A stretch of DNA of 62,975 bases from a virus: the IMG/VR virus record IMGVR_UViG_3300022929_000018, positions 1 to 62,975 of that record, one strand, 5' to 3'. The notes beneath the pieces are model-generated. The model saw only the letters and a list, made by a program, of their open reading frames with translations, did no database searches and was not told the DNA's origin. Numbering within the stretch: position 1 is the stretch's first letter; the number at the start of each line of letters is the position of its first letter. A program made the translations under genes and the position numbers. Below, piece by piece: positions 52,424-60,260 of this stretch.

Positions 52424-52864
52424 CTATCTTGCATACTCAATGTGGGCACCGTTTTCTCCATCTTCACTTACGTCAATATGGACTTCACGGCCTGGATGTT
52501 TTGCAATAATCTGTTCGTATAGATCATCGCATATCATTTCACAACTTTTATAATCTAGTTCAAGGGTTTTCTCCTCATACAGTTTTTCTAACCAACGTTT
52601 AAATTGAATGAACTCAATATCTCTGTCGTTGTGTGTTACAGTGATACCGACCTTAAAGTGGAATATGTGTCTATGGGGATATCCCAAAAACGAAACATCA
52701 TATTCATCACCTGTTGCAAGTGCTGGATCTTCCAGTGCCGCAGGATATTTGTGGATACCTTCCTTTCGGAACGTTACCCAAATCATTCTTTTTGCTGTAG
52801 ACATAATACGTCTATGATTGTCTTCTGCCATTGCTTCTTTCATCATTGTATCAGTTATACCCAT
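52424..52864 (-). CDS. QueD-like T-fold protein (6-carboxytetrahydropterin synthase-like)
   Basis: A 146-residue T-fold protein by eye. GIHKYPAA (H38) and YPHRHIFHFKV (H64, H66) provide three His, as in the zinc site of QueD/PTPS; DIEFIQFKRWLEKL matches the MVVDFG.LK segment, SCEMICDDLYEQI the TAEN helix, and VHIDVSEDGENGAHIEY the last strand with its Glu. No Cys lies between the first His and H-x-H, where QueD keeps a catalytic Cys, so activity may be altered. QueD makes 6-carboxytetrahydropterin from dihydroneopterin triphosphate, the step between FolE and QueE, which fits the cassette. Confidence 0.6.
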   Translation of the reverse strand: MGITDTMMKEAMAEDNHRRIMSTAKRMIWVTFRKEGIHKYPAALEDPALATGDEYDVSFLGYPHRHIFHFKVGITVTHNDRDIEFIQFKRWLEKLYEEKTLELDYKSCEMICDDLYEQIIAKHPGREVHIDVSEDGENGAHIEYAR

Positions 52865-52882
52865 AGTATACTACCTTTTGTT

Positions 52883-53413
52883 CTAGTTGTCATCCACTAT
52901 TTTATCGTTTTTATATTCTTCCCAATTAGTGAATCTTTCTTCATCCATTAGTGTGTGCAATCTATGACACCATACACCTGGATTTGTTGCTTGGAAATCT
53001 TTATCATCAATCTTAATCATTGTGTTGTAGTTCCATTGTTTTATATAAGGAATTGGAACACGTAGTTGCGGAATAAAATTTTCGTATTCAATTAATGGTC
53101 CATCTAAAAACATTTCTGCTGCATTAATTGGAATATCTAAACTACATAGATATCCTTCTTGTAAAAATGGTTGAATCATCTTCTCCCATTCTTCATAATA
53201 ATCTGCACTATGGTTTTCAGTAGCAGGATCAAAACTATGATTAGCACCAAAGAAAATATGCTTGTGAGTATCTAAATGTCCTCTAATAATTTGTACATCG
53301 TTAATGCCTGTGACAAATAATGTAAGTTTCAAATGTGCAGGAGTCTTTTCAACTTCAAAGCCTGAAAAGAATCTAACATTGTCTGCTTTGCCATTTTCGT
53401 AATCACGGTTCAT
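52883..53413 (-). CDS. Unassigned protein in the deazaguanine region
   Basis: A 176-residue protein, ATGA overlap with the DUF465-like gene. Visible segments are GFEVEKTPAHLKLTLFVTGI, THKHIFFGANHSFDPAT, YLCSLDIPINAAEMFLDGPL and NPGVWCHRLHTLMDEERFTNW. The alternation of strands and helices suggests a TIM-barrel-like or alpha/beta fold. I recall similar genes near QueD/QueE genes in marine T4-like phages, but cannot name the family. It could be a missing pathway step (for example a QueC substitute), purely from context. Confidence 0.55.
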   Translation of the reverse strand: MNRDYENGKADNVRFFSGFEVEKTPAHLKLTLFVTGINDVQIIRGHLDTHKHIFFGANHSFDPATENHSADYYEEWEKMIQPFLQEGYLCSLDIPINAAEMFLDGPLIEYENFIPQLRVPIPYIKQWNYNTMIKIDDKDFQATNPGVWCHRLHTLMDEERFTNWEEYKNDKIVDDN

Positions 53414-53589
53414 ACTGTATGTTCCTTTTCAATCCTTTCAATTTGATCTTTAAGTTTAAGACGTTTCTTTTTCATTTCACTTAATTCTTCGTCTTTAAAA
53501 TTACCAGTCTTTTCCATTTTGTCTACTTGTGTATTTAGGAATTTGTGTGATTCTTTTAACCAAAGTAAACGTTTTGTATAGTCGGACAT
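53410..53589 (-). CDS. DUF465/YdcH-like small protein
   Basis: 59 residues from ATG 53589, with AGGAGG 8 nt upstream; the frame continues to 53682 inside the transglycosylase gene without a site. RLLWLKESHKFLNTQVDKM, then ELSEMKKKRLKLKDQIERIE matches the two-helix DUF465/YdcH pattern (L...H..LD..I..LE.....D..EL..LKK.KL.LKD.I). Function of the family is unclear. The 5' end directly follows the transglycosylase stop (TAATATG). Confidence 0.65.
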   Translation of the reverse strand: MSDYTKRLLWLKESHKFLNTQVDKMEKTGNFKDEELSEMKKKRLKLKDQIERIEKEHTV

Positions 53590-53590
53590 A

Positions 53591-55138
53591 TTACGCCTCC
53601 TGTAATTGTTCCTCAAGTTTATCAAGTTCAGTATCTTCTCTATCATCAGTCCACGGAACTTCTTCTTCACCGTTCTCGTCAACTTCTACAAACAAACTAT
53701 CAGAAATGTTAGTTACACCACCACGCAGTCTAGCACCTTCAAGATCTTTTAGGAAACTGTCTGCTTCTTTAATCATTGCAAACGCTGCCTCTTTAGTTGG
53801 CTGCCCGAATAGTTCTTTTACAAATCTATCAAAGTATAAGATGTTACGTGGAACCCATTCAGAGTATTCATCACTCTTATCTGCTTCTTTTACTTTACGC
53901 CATTGTCTCCAATCAGGCTGTGCTTTTGCAATCTCAATATCCATAAGTGTATTTGCACGTTGTACTGCTTTAATATGACATTCTACATTGTGCGACATCA
54001 TAAGTGCATACGCAAAACTATCCCAACTTGTTTTGCCTTCTTTACCGATCTTATTCAACATACCCGGAGCATAATGACAGATGTCAGCAATTGTCATACG
54101 TCTTCCAACTTCACTTTCAAATGGAAACTGTATATCGTGACGTTGAGCAAGTGCTTTATTGTCCGGAGCCTTGTCCATAATCACTGACCAACGTTTGCTT
54201 GAATGTTGTGCATTTGTATATACAAGTCCGTGTGCTGTTGCAATAAACGGAGATGCACAATCAAAACTAATAGTAAAGTTAGGATTAATTTGCTCTCTAA
54301 TAATTCTTTGAATACTTGTTAAGTAACACGACCAATCTAGTTGTGCTGTACCTAAGAAGTGCATCCAGTCTTTACCTTCAAGCATACCATCAAACTTCAT
54401 TGTAATCAATCTACGTAGTGTAATTGGCATCTTGCACATATTAGCACCACCCATTGCCCAACCTTCAGCAGCCTTATCACCATATACCGCAGGATCGGAG
54501 AATTCTTTTACACCTTCGTACCACCTTTCAGCAGTATCCCAGTTTGAACCCTGCAATACATTTAAGAACTTAGTTTGACCTAAACGATTATCAAGGAAGT
54601 ATTTGTTATTGTAACGAGTCTTATCAAGACAGTCTTCAAATGTTTTTAGTCCTGTTTTAGGAGAGTGAATATGATCACAAGCCCAAGTTGGAACATCAAG
54701 CATCATCGACCAGTCAGCAGTTAGTTCTAACCATTCTAAGATACGTTGCCTTACTTTAGTTGCTTCAGCACCTTCAAAATTTAACCAATCAAACTTAATA
54801 ACACCTTTACCAATCTGATATCCGCCGGAGTCTCCAAGTATCATCGTCTTGTCTCGATTTCTATCTTGGATCATACTTTCTTGTACTAGACTTTTTTGCA
54901 AATCAAGTTGTGCGTGACCTGCACTATAAAGTCCATACTTGTATGTAAAGTACCCTGCTTCTTCATTCAAAAAGTTCATACCTTCAATACCTCTATCGAA
55001 TCCTTTAGGAATACGATCTTGCGGAACAAATTCTTCTAGTCTTTGTTTCGCAACATAGGTACTAAAGAAAGAACTAATCGCAGGAAGAAACACTGCGTAA
55101 TCTTTCTGTAGTGGTGATAAGTTTGTTTGATCTTTCAT
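53591..55138 (-). CDS. dpdA: DNA-guanine transglycosylase, DpdA-like (phage TGT homologue)
   Basis: A 515-residue TGT-fold protein. MILGDSGGYQIGKG (D103-G-G-Y-Q) matches the base-recognition DSGGFQ of tRNA-guanine transglycosylases. NVLQG (193-197), GWAMGG (226-231) and HFLGT (260-264) match the Q.G, G.A.GG and HxLG motifs. SFDCASPF (291-298) provides D293 at the position of the nucleophilic Asp of TGT. The zinc CxCxxC site of bacterial TGT is not visible, as in DpdA proteins. DpdA swaps guanine in DNA for a 7-deazaguanine such as preQ0. An acidic C-terminal extension (EEEVPWTDDRED) follows. Its co-occurrence with folE, a QueD-like gene and queE strongly supports a DNA modification role over tRNA Q synthesis. 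Confidence 0.8.
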   Translation of the reverse strand: MKDQTNLSPLQKDYAVFLPAISSFFSTYVAKQRLEEFVPQDRIPKGFDRGIEGMNFLNEEAGYFTYKYGLYSAGHAQLDLQKSLVQESMIQDRNRDKTMILGDSGGYQIGKGVIKFDWLNFEGAEATKVRQRILEWLELTADWSMMLDVPTWACDHIHSPKTGLKTFEDCLDKTRYNNKYFLDNRLGQTKFLNVLQGSNWDTAERWYEGVKEFSDPAVYGDKAAEGWAMGGANMCKMPITLRRLITMKFDGMLEGKDWMHFLGTAQLDWSCYLTSIQRIIREQINPNFTISFDCASPFIATAHGLVYTNAQHSSKRWSVIMDKAPDNKALAQRHDIQFPFESEVGRRMTIADICHYAPGMLNKIGKEGKTSWDSFAYALMMSHNVECHIKAVQRANTLMDIEIAKAQPDWRQWRKVKEADKSDEYSEWVPRNILYFDRFVKELFGQPTKEAAFAMIKEADSFLKDLEGARLRGGVTNISDSLFVEVDENGEEEVPWTDDREDTELDKLEEQLQEA

Positions 55139-55876
55139 TTAAGCCGCCTGTGCTGGAATAATATATTTGTATTTTGCTAATCCGCTATCTAGTGTAATTT
55201 GCACTGCACCTTCATTGGAAATGCTCATCTTGGTATTGTTAACATCTGCAATCTTAAGGATTGCTAGAATACTTGCTACAGGCCAAGTCCAGCCTCTGTC
55301 AAGTGTACCAGTTACATCAGTTGCAAAAATAAATTCGCCACCGTGTGTACTTGCATCACCAAAGATAAACTTTAAGTTACCATCTTCAGTTTTTGCTAAG
55401 AATGTTGGATGCTCTGGATTAGCCCCTGCTTGGAAATTAAAACGCTGTACGCCTGCAAGTGTAGGAACAACTTCTACGTCCCAGTTTACACCACGAAACT
55501 TTACAGTTTTCATTTTCTCATTAATAATTTCTTGATTCATAAAACGATAGTCGTTTTTAAAATCACCATCTGCATTTTCAAAGTGAATACCTACAGGAAT
55601 ATTTGCACCATTACGTTCTGCGTTTGTAATAGTAATCTTTGCGTCCTTTTGATATTCAGTACCGTCAATCAAGTATTTCAACTTGTTTAATTGTGGCATA
55701 CCAAATGTGCCAATCATATCTGCATATGGGTTATGTGTATCTGCTTCCATAATAACTGATCTATCATCAGCCATTGAAAACATCGATGTGCCTGCTTCTT
55801 CGCCAGTCACTTTCACAGTAGTTAGAAAACCTAAGTTCTGTGTATGACTAACAATATCTTGTAAGATGTCTTTCAT
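55139..55876 (-). CDS. 45: DNA polymerase sliding clamp candidate (gp45-like)
   Basis: A 245-residue protein immediately downstream of the polymerase gene. Features that fit a clamp: FGMPQLNKLKYLI with KDAKITITNAE in the first half, a long beta-rich middle, and the C-terminal TKMSISNEGAVQITLDSG, KYKYIIPA, in the style of gp45/PCNA C-termini. The polymerase ends NNFNNLFDFE, a C-terminal peptide of the kind that binds a clamp, so a clamp should exist near. Length fits gp45 (228 in T4). Sequence similarity to T4 gp45 is weak by eye, so this is a moderate call. It has its own promoter and GAGGAGA site. Confidence 0.55.
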   Translation of the reverse strand: MKDILQDIVSHTQNLGFLTTVKVTGEEAGTSMFSMADDRSVIMEADTHNPYADMIGTFGMPQLNKLKYLIDGTEYQKDAKITITNAERNGANIPVGIHFENADGDFKNDYRFMNQEIINEKMKTVKFRGVNWDVEVVPTLAGVQRFNFQAGANPEHPTFLAKTEDGNLKFIFGDASTHGGEFIFATDVTGTLDRGWTWPVASILAILKIADVNNTKMSISNEGAVQITLDSGLAKYKYIIPAQAA

Positions 55877-55898
55877 TGAATTCTCCTCTGTAACTTAC

Positions 55899-55927
55899 AT
55901 TATATTTAGGTTTGATTGAAAGTGCAA
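55899..55927 (-). promoter_or_regulatory. Dual promoter candidate of the clamp-like gene
   Basis: On the minus strand TTGCAC (55922-55927), a 17-nt spacer and a perfect TATAAT (55899-55904) form a sigma70-type promoter with a poor -35. CCTAAATATAATG in the same place contains CTAAATA (55903-55909), the phage late-type element. One sequence could serve host polymerase early and a gp55-like sigma later. GAGGAGA and the ATG follow at normal distance. Confidence 0.45.
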
Positions 55928-55935
55928 GAATTTTT

Positions 55936-58599
55936 TTACTCAAAATCAAACAAATTGTTAAAATTATTATCGGAACGGGTTGAACTTATATCCCACTCCA
56001 ATACACCAATCAAGTTCTTGAGTTTTTCATCAATCACTGTATTTTCCATTGTTGCGTCATCAAATGGCAAATCTTTGAACCATTCAGGCAAACGCAACTC
56101 ATCCACAGGATATGCAATACTTGTATAGCCCATTGGATTGTCCTTTACCTTACAGACAATAACTTTTGCACCATCTGTAATATTCATAGAGTATTTGTCT
56201 CCGTTCATACGTTTAAGCGTCATCCAATTGATACTTGCTCTTACGTGTCCAGGCATATTCACTTTGCCTGCTTTCTTTTCCTTTGCTTCATACTCTGTGA
56301 TCTTGTTTGCACGTTTTGGAGAACCTTTCTCCCAACCTGGACGTGACTTAAATTCTGTTCTAAATTCTGTAATGTAATCTAGTACTGCTTCTTTCTCTTT
56401 ACCGGACAGTACCATTTCTAACACATTGCTTAAGAAATCTTGTATAACAACTGGAGTATCTGAACGTTTAAGATCAAGACCCATTGCTTTAATTTTACCT
56501 GGCTTGCCTTCTGTATCTGTTCTAAAGCCTTCAATGTCATAGTAAAGAACTGCATAACGTTTCTTTGTAATGAACAAGCCTTTACTTGCAACAATCTCTC
56601 TAGCAGCAGCAATAACTTCTGAACGCTTCTTAGGGCAGTGAAATGCATCACTCATAAACTTCGGAAACGTAGAGTTAGTATTCTCACCAATTGTATCATA
56701 CAACTCCATAACACTATCTTTTGTCCAAGGAATAGCACCTGCTTCAATATCTTTCTTTAGTGTACTATATGCGCTGAAGTATGTAGAATCAGTATCACCA
56801 TATACAATTGCTTTACCTGTATGATCATAAGTGCCAGTAATTATCTCATTGATCTTTGCAGCCATATGCTGTGTAATGGATCTGCCTGTAAGTGTAACAC
56901 TTTGACCAATCCTATTGTCGAAAAACCTACAACCAGGATTAAGAATAGCACCATACAAACTGTTAAGTAGAATCTTCTTAACCAACTGCCTTTTTGCCCA
57001 GTATTCTTCTTCAATTTTGTTCCCTGCATTTTGACTTTCTTTCTGCTTCGCCTGCATTTCTTTACGTTCTTTATACCAACGTGTTAGCAGTCCTGGAATG
57101 ACTCCTTCTTTTTCATATGTAAAGATTGTGCCGTTAGCACTAAGCATCCAAGGCTGGTTGCTTTCATAAATTAAGTCATAAACTTGTGCGGCACTAATTT
57201 TATCTTCTCCGCCACGTTCCCAGTCAATAGTAATTTCTCTACTAACTTCTTTATCCATTACACTTGAATATTCTACACTGCCAAACATACCTTCCCAAGC
57301 AGAAGCAAATGATTTGCCTTTTGCCATTTGTCCTTCAATATGTGCTTTAGTACCATCTTGTCGCAACTGTCCAACAACTGTTTCAGGACCCATATTCAAT
57401 GCTCTAATAACAGATGGATACAGTGAATTCAAGTCAACACTACCTATCCATTCGTGAATACCTTTCTTAGGATATGCAACATAAGCACCTGCCGCAGGCT
57501 CACTGCCTGGCTCACGTTTCACTCTGTTGGGAACAATCATTCCACGTCTGTGTGCTTCGTTGATAATACCTTGTTCTGTAACAGCAACAGCACCCATTGT
57601 TGTTTGTATAAGCACTGTATTTTCGTGTGCAATAGTATTTGCAAGATCAATAAACTTTAGTTTTTTATCTAGTTTGTCAAGTAGTGCAGTATCTTGTCTG
57701 TTGTATTCAATAAATGTTCTAAAGTCATTGTTATAAAGAGCATCAAGACTACCTTCATAAACAGTCTTTTTCTCGCCAATCTCTAGTTCACCAATAGCAT
57801 CTAGTCTGTATGTATGTCGTTCTTCATAGTTATACTTTCTGTAAAGTTCTAAACTATCAACGTGTACACGCCCAATTAGATCATATGTAGTTGATTCTTT
57901 ACCAAACTTTTCATATGTTCTTTTCTTAGGTTTTTGATCCCACAAACATAAACGTCTAGTATCATCTGCACTTAAAACTTTGATAATACGGTTAACAGTG
58001 TAAGGCATATCATAACCTTCACTGTTCCAGCCACTTAGTACGTCAGCATCTTGTATAAGATCTAAAAACGCATCAAGCATATCTGCTTCATTGTCATACA
58101 GTATAGTATTAGGAATACCTTCAATTGCTTTATGTGCTTCTTCCATACTTAGAGTCTTTGGAGGAATCGCTAAACAAATTAGTTCATCCATCCACTGCAA
58201 GTGTACAGCAATTGATGTAATAGGCATAAATGCATCTTCTGGAGATGCATATCCACGCTCAGGATCAAAGTCAACCTCGATATCCCAAAACGCTACATTT
58301 AGTTTAGGAGCATCAACATTTAAGTAGTTGTCTTCTAAACATCGATAAATTGGATTTATATCGCTTTCATATAATTTTTTGTTTGAATGAATTGCAAGTT
58401 CTTTACGCAGTTCTTTAATATTCTTTGCGTTTACTCGCGACAGTGGTTCCCCGTAAATACTTTGATACTTACCTCTTTGGTCTGGGAAATAAAATATGTG
58501 TCTTGGATTGTATTCGTGGAATACACGTTTTCCGTCTTTTCGCTCGACAACTCTGATTGTGTCTTCACCGCGATCATAGAATGCATCTACGTAGCTCAT
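55936..58599 (-). CDS. 43: Family-B DNA polymerase gp43
   Basis: An 887-residue replicative polymerase, as long as T4 gp43 (898). The exonuclease site shows FWDIEVD (D106, E108), GWNSEGYDMPY and EYNRQDTALL; the polymerase site shows VDLNSLYPSVI (388-398), KKILLNSLYG (541-550) and VYGDTDSTY (599-607). The C-terminus NNFNNLFDFE (878-887) resembles the clamp-binding tail of T4 gp43. It copies the phage genome in both strands. ATG 58599 has AAGGAGA 4 nt upstream and overlaps the stop of a 25-codon gene as ATGA. No split or intein is visible. Confidence 0.97.
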   Translation of the reverse strand: MSYVDAFYDRGEDTIRVVERKDGKRVFHEYNPRHIFYFPDQRGKYQSIYGEPLSRVNAKNIKELRKELAIHSNKKLYESDINPIYRCLEDNYLNVDAPKLNVAFWDIEVDFDPERGYASPEDAFMPITSIAVHLQWMDELICLAIPPKTLSMEEAHKAIEGIPNTILYDNEADMLDAFLDLIQDADVLSGWNSEGYDMPYTVNRIIKVLSADDTRRLCLWDQKPKKRTYEKFGKESTTYDLIGRVHVDSLELYRKYNYEERHTYRLDAIGELEIGEKKTVYEGSLDALYNNDFRTFIEYNRQDTALLDKLDKKLKFIDLANTIAHENTVLIQTTMGAVAVTEQGIINEAHRRGMIVPNRVKREPGSEPAAGAYVAYPKKGIHEWIGSVDLNSLYPSVIRALNMGPETVVGQLRQDGTKAHIEGQMAKGKSFASAWEGMFGSVEYSSVMDKEVSREITIDWERGGEDKISAAQVYDLIYESNQPWMLSANGTIFTYEKEGVIPGLLTRWYKERKEMQAKQKESQNAGNKIEEEYWAKRQLVKKILLNSLYGAILNPGCRFFDNRIGQSVTLTGRSITQHMAAKINEIITGTYDHTGKAIVYGDTDSTYFSAYSTLKKDIEAGAIPWTKDSVMELYDTIGENTNSTFPKFMSDAFHCPKKRSEVIAAAREIVASKGLFITKKRYAVLYYDIEGFRTDTEGKPGKIKAMGLDLKRSDTPVVIQDFLSNVLEMVLSGKEKEAVLDYITEFRTEFKSRPGWEKGSPKRANKITEYEAKEKKAGKVNMPGHVRASINWMTLKRMNGDKYSMNITDGAKVIVCKVKDNPMGYTSIAYPVDELRLPEWFKDLPFDDATMENTVIDEKLKNLIGVLEWDISSTRSDNNFNNLFDFE

Positions 58600-58673
58600 T
58601 TGTTCTCCTTGTATGCAATTTCAGGCTTGCAAATACCAACGTGTCGCTTATTGGCCGACTTTACCATCTTCAT
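58596..58673 (-). CDS. 25-residue gene coupled to the polymerase
   Basis: ATG 58673 has AGGA 8 nt upstream, 5 nt after the preceding stop, and its TGA overlaps the polymerase ATG. It encodes MKMVKSANKRHVGICKPEIA followed by a short Lys/Glu end. The packed junctions on both sides suggest a real microprotein or a translational coupler. No family known. Confidence 0.45.
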   Translation of the reverse strand: MKMVKSANKRHVGICKPEIAYKENK

Positions 58674-58678
58674 ATTAC

Positions 58679-58933
58679 TTATCCTGTAAAAACACTTAGT
58701 AAATGTTTTGTGACTCCGTATGTATAAATTAAGGAAAGAACTCCGTTCAAAACAATTAAACTTTTTTCTTTCCACAACACACCTACCACTGTCCAAATAA
58801 CAGAAGCAAAAAAGAAACCATACACTCCGTACATTTCATTTGGAAATGCACTTATAAGCACTGCCGCTGTAAGCAATACTGTAGTGCCTGACCACGCTAA
58901 TGGTTGATATGGTTTACTCACTTGTACTGTCAT
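58679..58933 (-). CDS. Small membrane protein, three hydrophobic segments
   Basis: 84 residues from ATG 58933: the GAGG site is 6 nt before this ATG but touches the ATG at 58939, so the second is preferred. Hydrophobic stretches near 12-28 (TVLLTAAVLISAF), 32-52 (YGVYGFFFASVIWTVVGVLW) and 55-71 (SLIVLNGVLSLIYTYGV) predict three transmembrane helices. It resembles small phage inner-membrane proteins of unknown role and is directly upstream of the polymerase unit. Confidence 0.55.
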   Translation of the reverse strand: MTVQVSKPYQPLAWSGTTVLLTAAVLISAFPNEMYGVYGFFFASVIWTVVGVLWKEKSLIVLNGVLSLIYTYGVTKHLLSVFTG

Positions 58934-59204
58934 TATCATCCTCTTCTATATTATCAGGTTTCAAAATAGGCATACCGCCATTATCAAAATAACGTCCATC
59001 GTCCGTTACATAAATGTGCGTTGTAATGTTAGTTCCGTCAATTACACTCTTTTTATAGATACGCTTTCTTTTAATGTTACCTTTGTAACTTGTGTAATCA
59101 GCATTTACTAATCTAACATTGCCATTTAGATTACCATAAATTCTATCAGCAGGTTCGCCGCCTGGACCAATATGATTAGACACAATAAGTTCTTTATTTG
59201 ACAT
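58914..59204 (-). CDS. Small unassigned protein
   Basis: 96 residues from ATG 59204, with AGGAAAG 8 nt upstream; a TTG two codons earlier is unlikely. It reads ELIVSNHIGPGGEPADRIYG, NVRLVNADYTSYKGNIKRKR and THIYVTDDGRYFDNGGMPIL, suggesting a beta-rich fold with an acidic tail (EEDDNDSTSE). It overlaps its downstream neighbour by 20 nt. Family unknown. Confidence 0.5.
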   Translation of the reverse strand: MSNKELIVSNHIGPGGEPADRIYGNLNGNVRLVNADYTSYKGNIKRKRIYKKSVIDGTNITTHIYVTDDGRYFDNGGMPILKPDNIEEDDNDSTSE

Positions 59205-59388
59205 TTGCAATCTTTCCTACATCCCAACCAAAAACTTTTGCAATCTCTAGACCGTCTTGGGTTGGGCCCTTGCCAGTCTGTTGCGGCTTTTTATTCTTCT
59301 TAGTTTTCTTCATTTGGTAACCTGATCCTCCTCCACCTTTGAAATGGATACGTGGGTCGAATGTTGTGTATTCTTTCCTTTTAGACAT
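59194..59388 (-). CDS. Small basic protein, probably leaderless
   Basis: A 64-residue protein from ATG 59388. It has a Gly-rich turn (HFKGGGGSGYQ), a basic segment KKTKKNKKPQQTGKG and a C-terminal DGLEIAKVFGWDVGKI. No ribosome site precedes the ATG, and a sigma70 promoter places the transcript start only about 4 nt upstream. The basic region may bind nucleic acid. Not recognised. Confidence 0.5.
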   Translation of the reverse strand: MSKRKEYTTFDPRIHFKGGGGSGYQMKKTKKNKKPQQTGKGPTQDGLEIAKVFGWDVGKIANVK

Positions 59389-59398
59389 AATTGTTTAT

Positions 59399-59427
59399 AT
59401 AATAACACAACTATATCCTGTTGTCAA
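59399..59427 (-). promoter_or_regulatory. Sigma70 promoter with perfect -35
   Basis: On the minus strand TTGACA (59422-59427), a 17-nt spacer and TATTAT (59399-59404) lie just before ATG 59388. One mismatch from consensus in the -10. The short distance to the ATG predicts an almost leaderless early transcript for the small gene run that leads to the polymerase. Confidence 0.6.
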
Positions 59428-59436
59428 GTGTTTATT

Positions 59437-59613
59437 TTAGTGGATTGTATCTACAAGAGGATTTGGTGTTGGATGTTCTTCAACCATTAGCAAATCCTTT
59501 ACATTGATGTTTGGTTCTTGTTCTTCTAATGTAAGACAAGCATCTTTGAAGTCCATTGCAACGACTTCATATACTTCGTTGTTATCCATAGTAAAGTGAT
59601 ATAATTTAGGCAT
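59437..59613 (-). CDS. 58-residue acidic protein
   Basis: An uninterrupted frame from ATG 59613, with AAAGGA 6 nt upstream, to TAA 59437. It starts MPKLYHFTMDNNEVYEVVAM, then has DFKDACLTLEEQEPNINVKD and an end EEHPTPNPLVDTIH. The strong start site, sensible composition and otherwise empty 236-nt gap support it as a real gene. A small beta-alpha-beta fold is plausible. No function known. Confidence 0.6.
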   Translation of the reverse strand: MPKLYHFTMDNNEVYEVVAMDFKDACLTLEEQEPNINVKDLLMVEEHPTPNPLVDTIH

Positions 59614-59624
59614 TGTAGTCCTTT

Positions 59625-59906
59625 CTAGATCCAGTTAGCCGCTACAGCATAACCGAATACGTTTACACAAGCAAAGTAAAAAGTTAATAGTGTTACCCAA
59701 GCAGCACCTCTACGTAAAGATGCGTAGCATTGAGTAATACTACCTACAAAGAACCCTGGGTATACAATTAGCATATTAGGATCCCTTGCTGTAAGAGCAA
59801 GTGTCATACTTGCACCTACTGTAAAGATAAAACTCACAAGTTCAAAACCAAATGCAACTTTGTCGCTTTGGTAACTGTTTACCCAAAAGTTTTTGATCTT
59901 TTCCAA
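59625..59906 (-). CDS. Small membrane protein
   Basis: A 93-residue protein starting at TTG 59906, the base after the upstream TAA; no ATG is available near the start. Hydrophobic segments at about 19-38 (FGFELVSFIFTVGASMTLAL), 45-64 (MLIVYPGFFVGSITQCYASL) and 68-88 (AAWVTLLTFYFACVNVFGYA) predict three transmembrane helices. A short polar N-terminus faces one side. Small helical membrane proteins of this kind occur in marine T4-like phages; the role is unknown. Confidence 0.55.
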   Translation of the reverse strand: MEKIKNFWVNSYQSDKVAFGFELVSFIFTVGASMTLALTARDPNMLIVYPGFFVGSITQCYASLRRGAAWVTLLTFYFACVNVFGYAVAANWI

Positions 59907-60203
59907 TTATTCGTCGTCCGCACGTGGACCGGACACATCATCTGGTAAGTTCTTAGTAATGCCTAAGATACTTTCAATCTCTGTCCATTCTTCTTCGTGC
60001 TTTTGCCAGTCACCTTTATGTGCAATTTTAATTGCTTTATTGATTGTGCTAGGTTTAATTTGAAGTTCTTCTGCTACTGCTTTTACAGTATCTTTAAGTC
60101 CTTCGTTTAGGTCTTCTACTTCACGCAACACGTTAGAACCCTCTTTGATTAAACGTTCTAGTTTTGCTTTTTCTTCAGGCCCGTAACTTGATCTTGCTGT
60201 CAT
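59907..60203 (-). CDS. dsbA: DsbA-like double-stranded DNA-binding protein
   Basis: A 98-residue helical, charged protein. AKLERLIKEGSNVLREVEDL, EGLKDTVKAVAEELQIKPST and KAIKIAHKGDWQKHEEEW follow the layout of T4 DsbA (K.IKEAS.....I...N.L.KDIR..AK.ELG......N.L...YHKDN...FE.E). DsbA binds DNA near late promoters and helps late transcription. ATG 60203 has AGGAG 9 nt upstream and lies behind a sigma70 promoter, so it would be made early. This fits a regulator needed before late genes. Confidence 0.6.
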   Translation of the reverse strand: MTARSSYGPEEKAKLERLIKEGSNVLREVEDLNEGLKDTVKAVAEELQIKPSTINKAIKIAHKGDWQKHEEEWTEIESILGITKNLPDDVSGPRADDE

Positions 60204-60231
60204 AAAATAATACTCCTGTTAGTGTTTTAGT

Positions 60232-60260
60232 ATTATATAGTCACAAAAAAAGCCAGTCAA
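60232..60260 (-). promoter_or_regulatory. Sigma70 promoter overlapping a terminator stem
   Basis: On the minus strand TTGACT (60255-60260), a 17-nt spacer and a perfect TATAAT (60232-60237). The -35 lies in the second stem arm and loop edge of the terminator at 60245-60278. Transcription from about 60225 would give the DsbA-like gene a ~22-nt leader with AGGAG. Confidence 0.65.
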
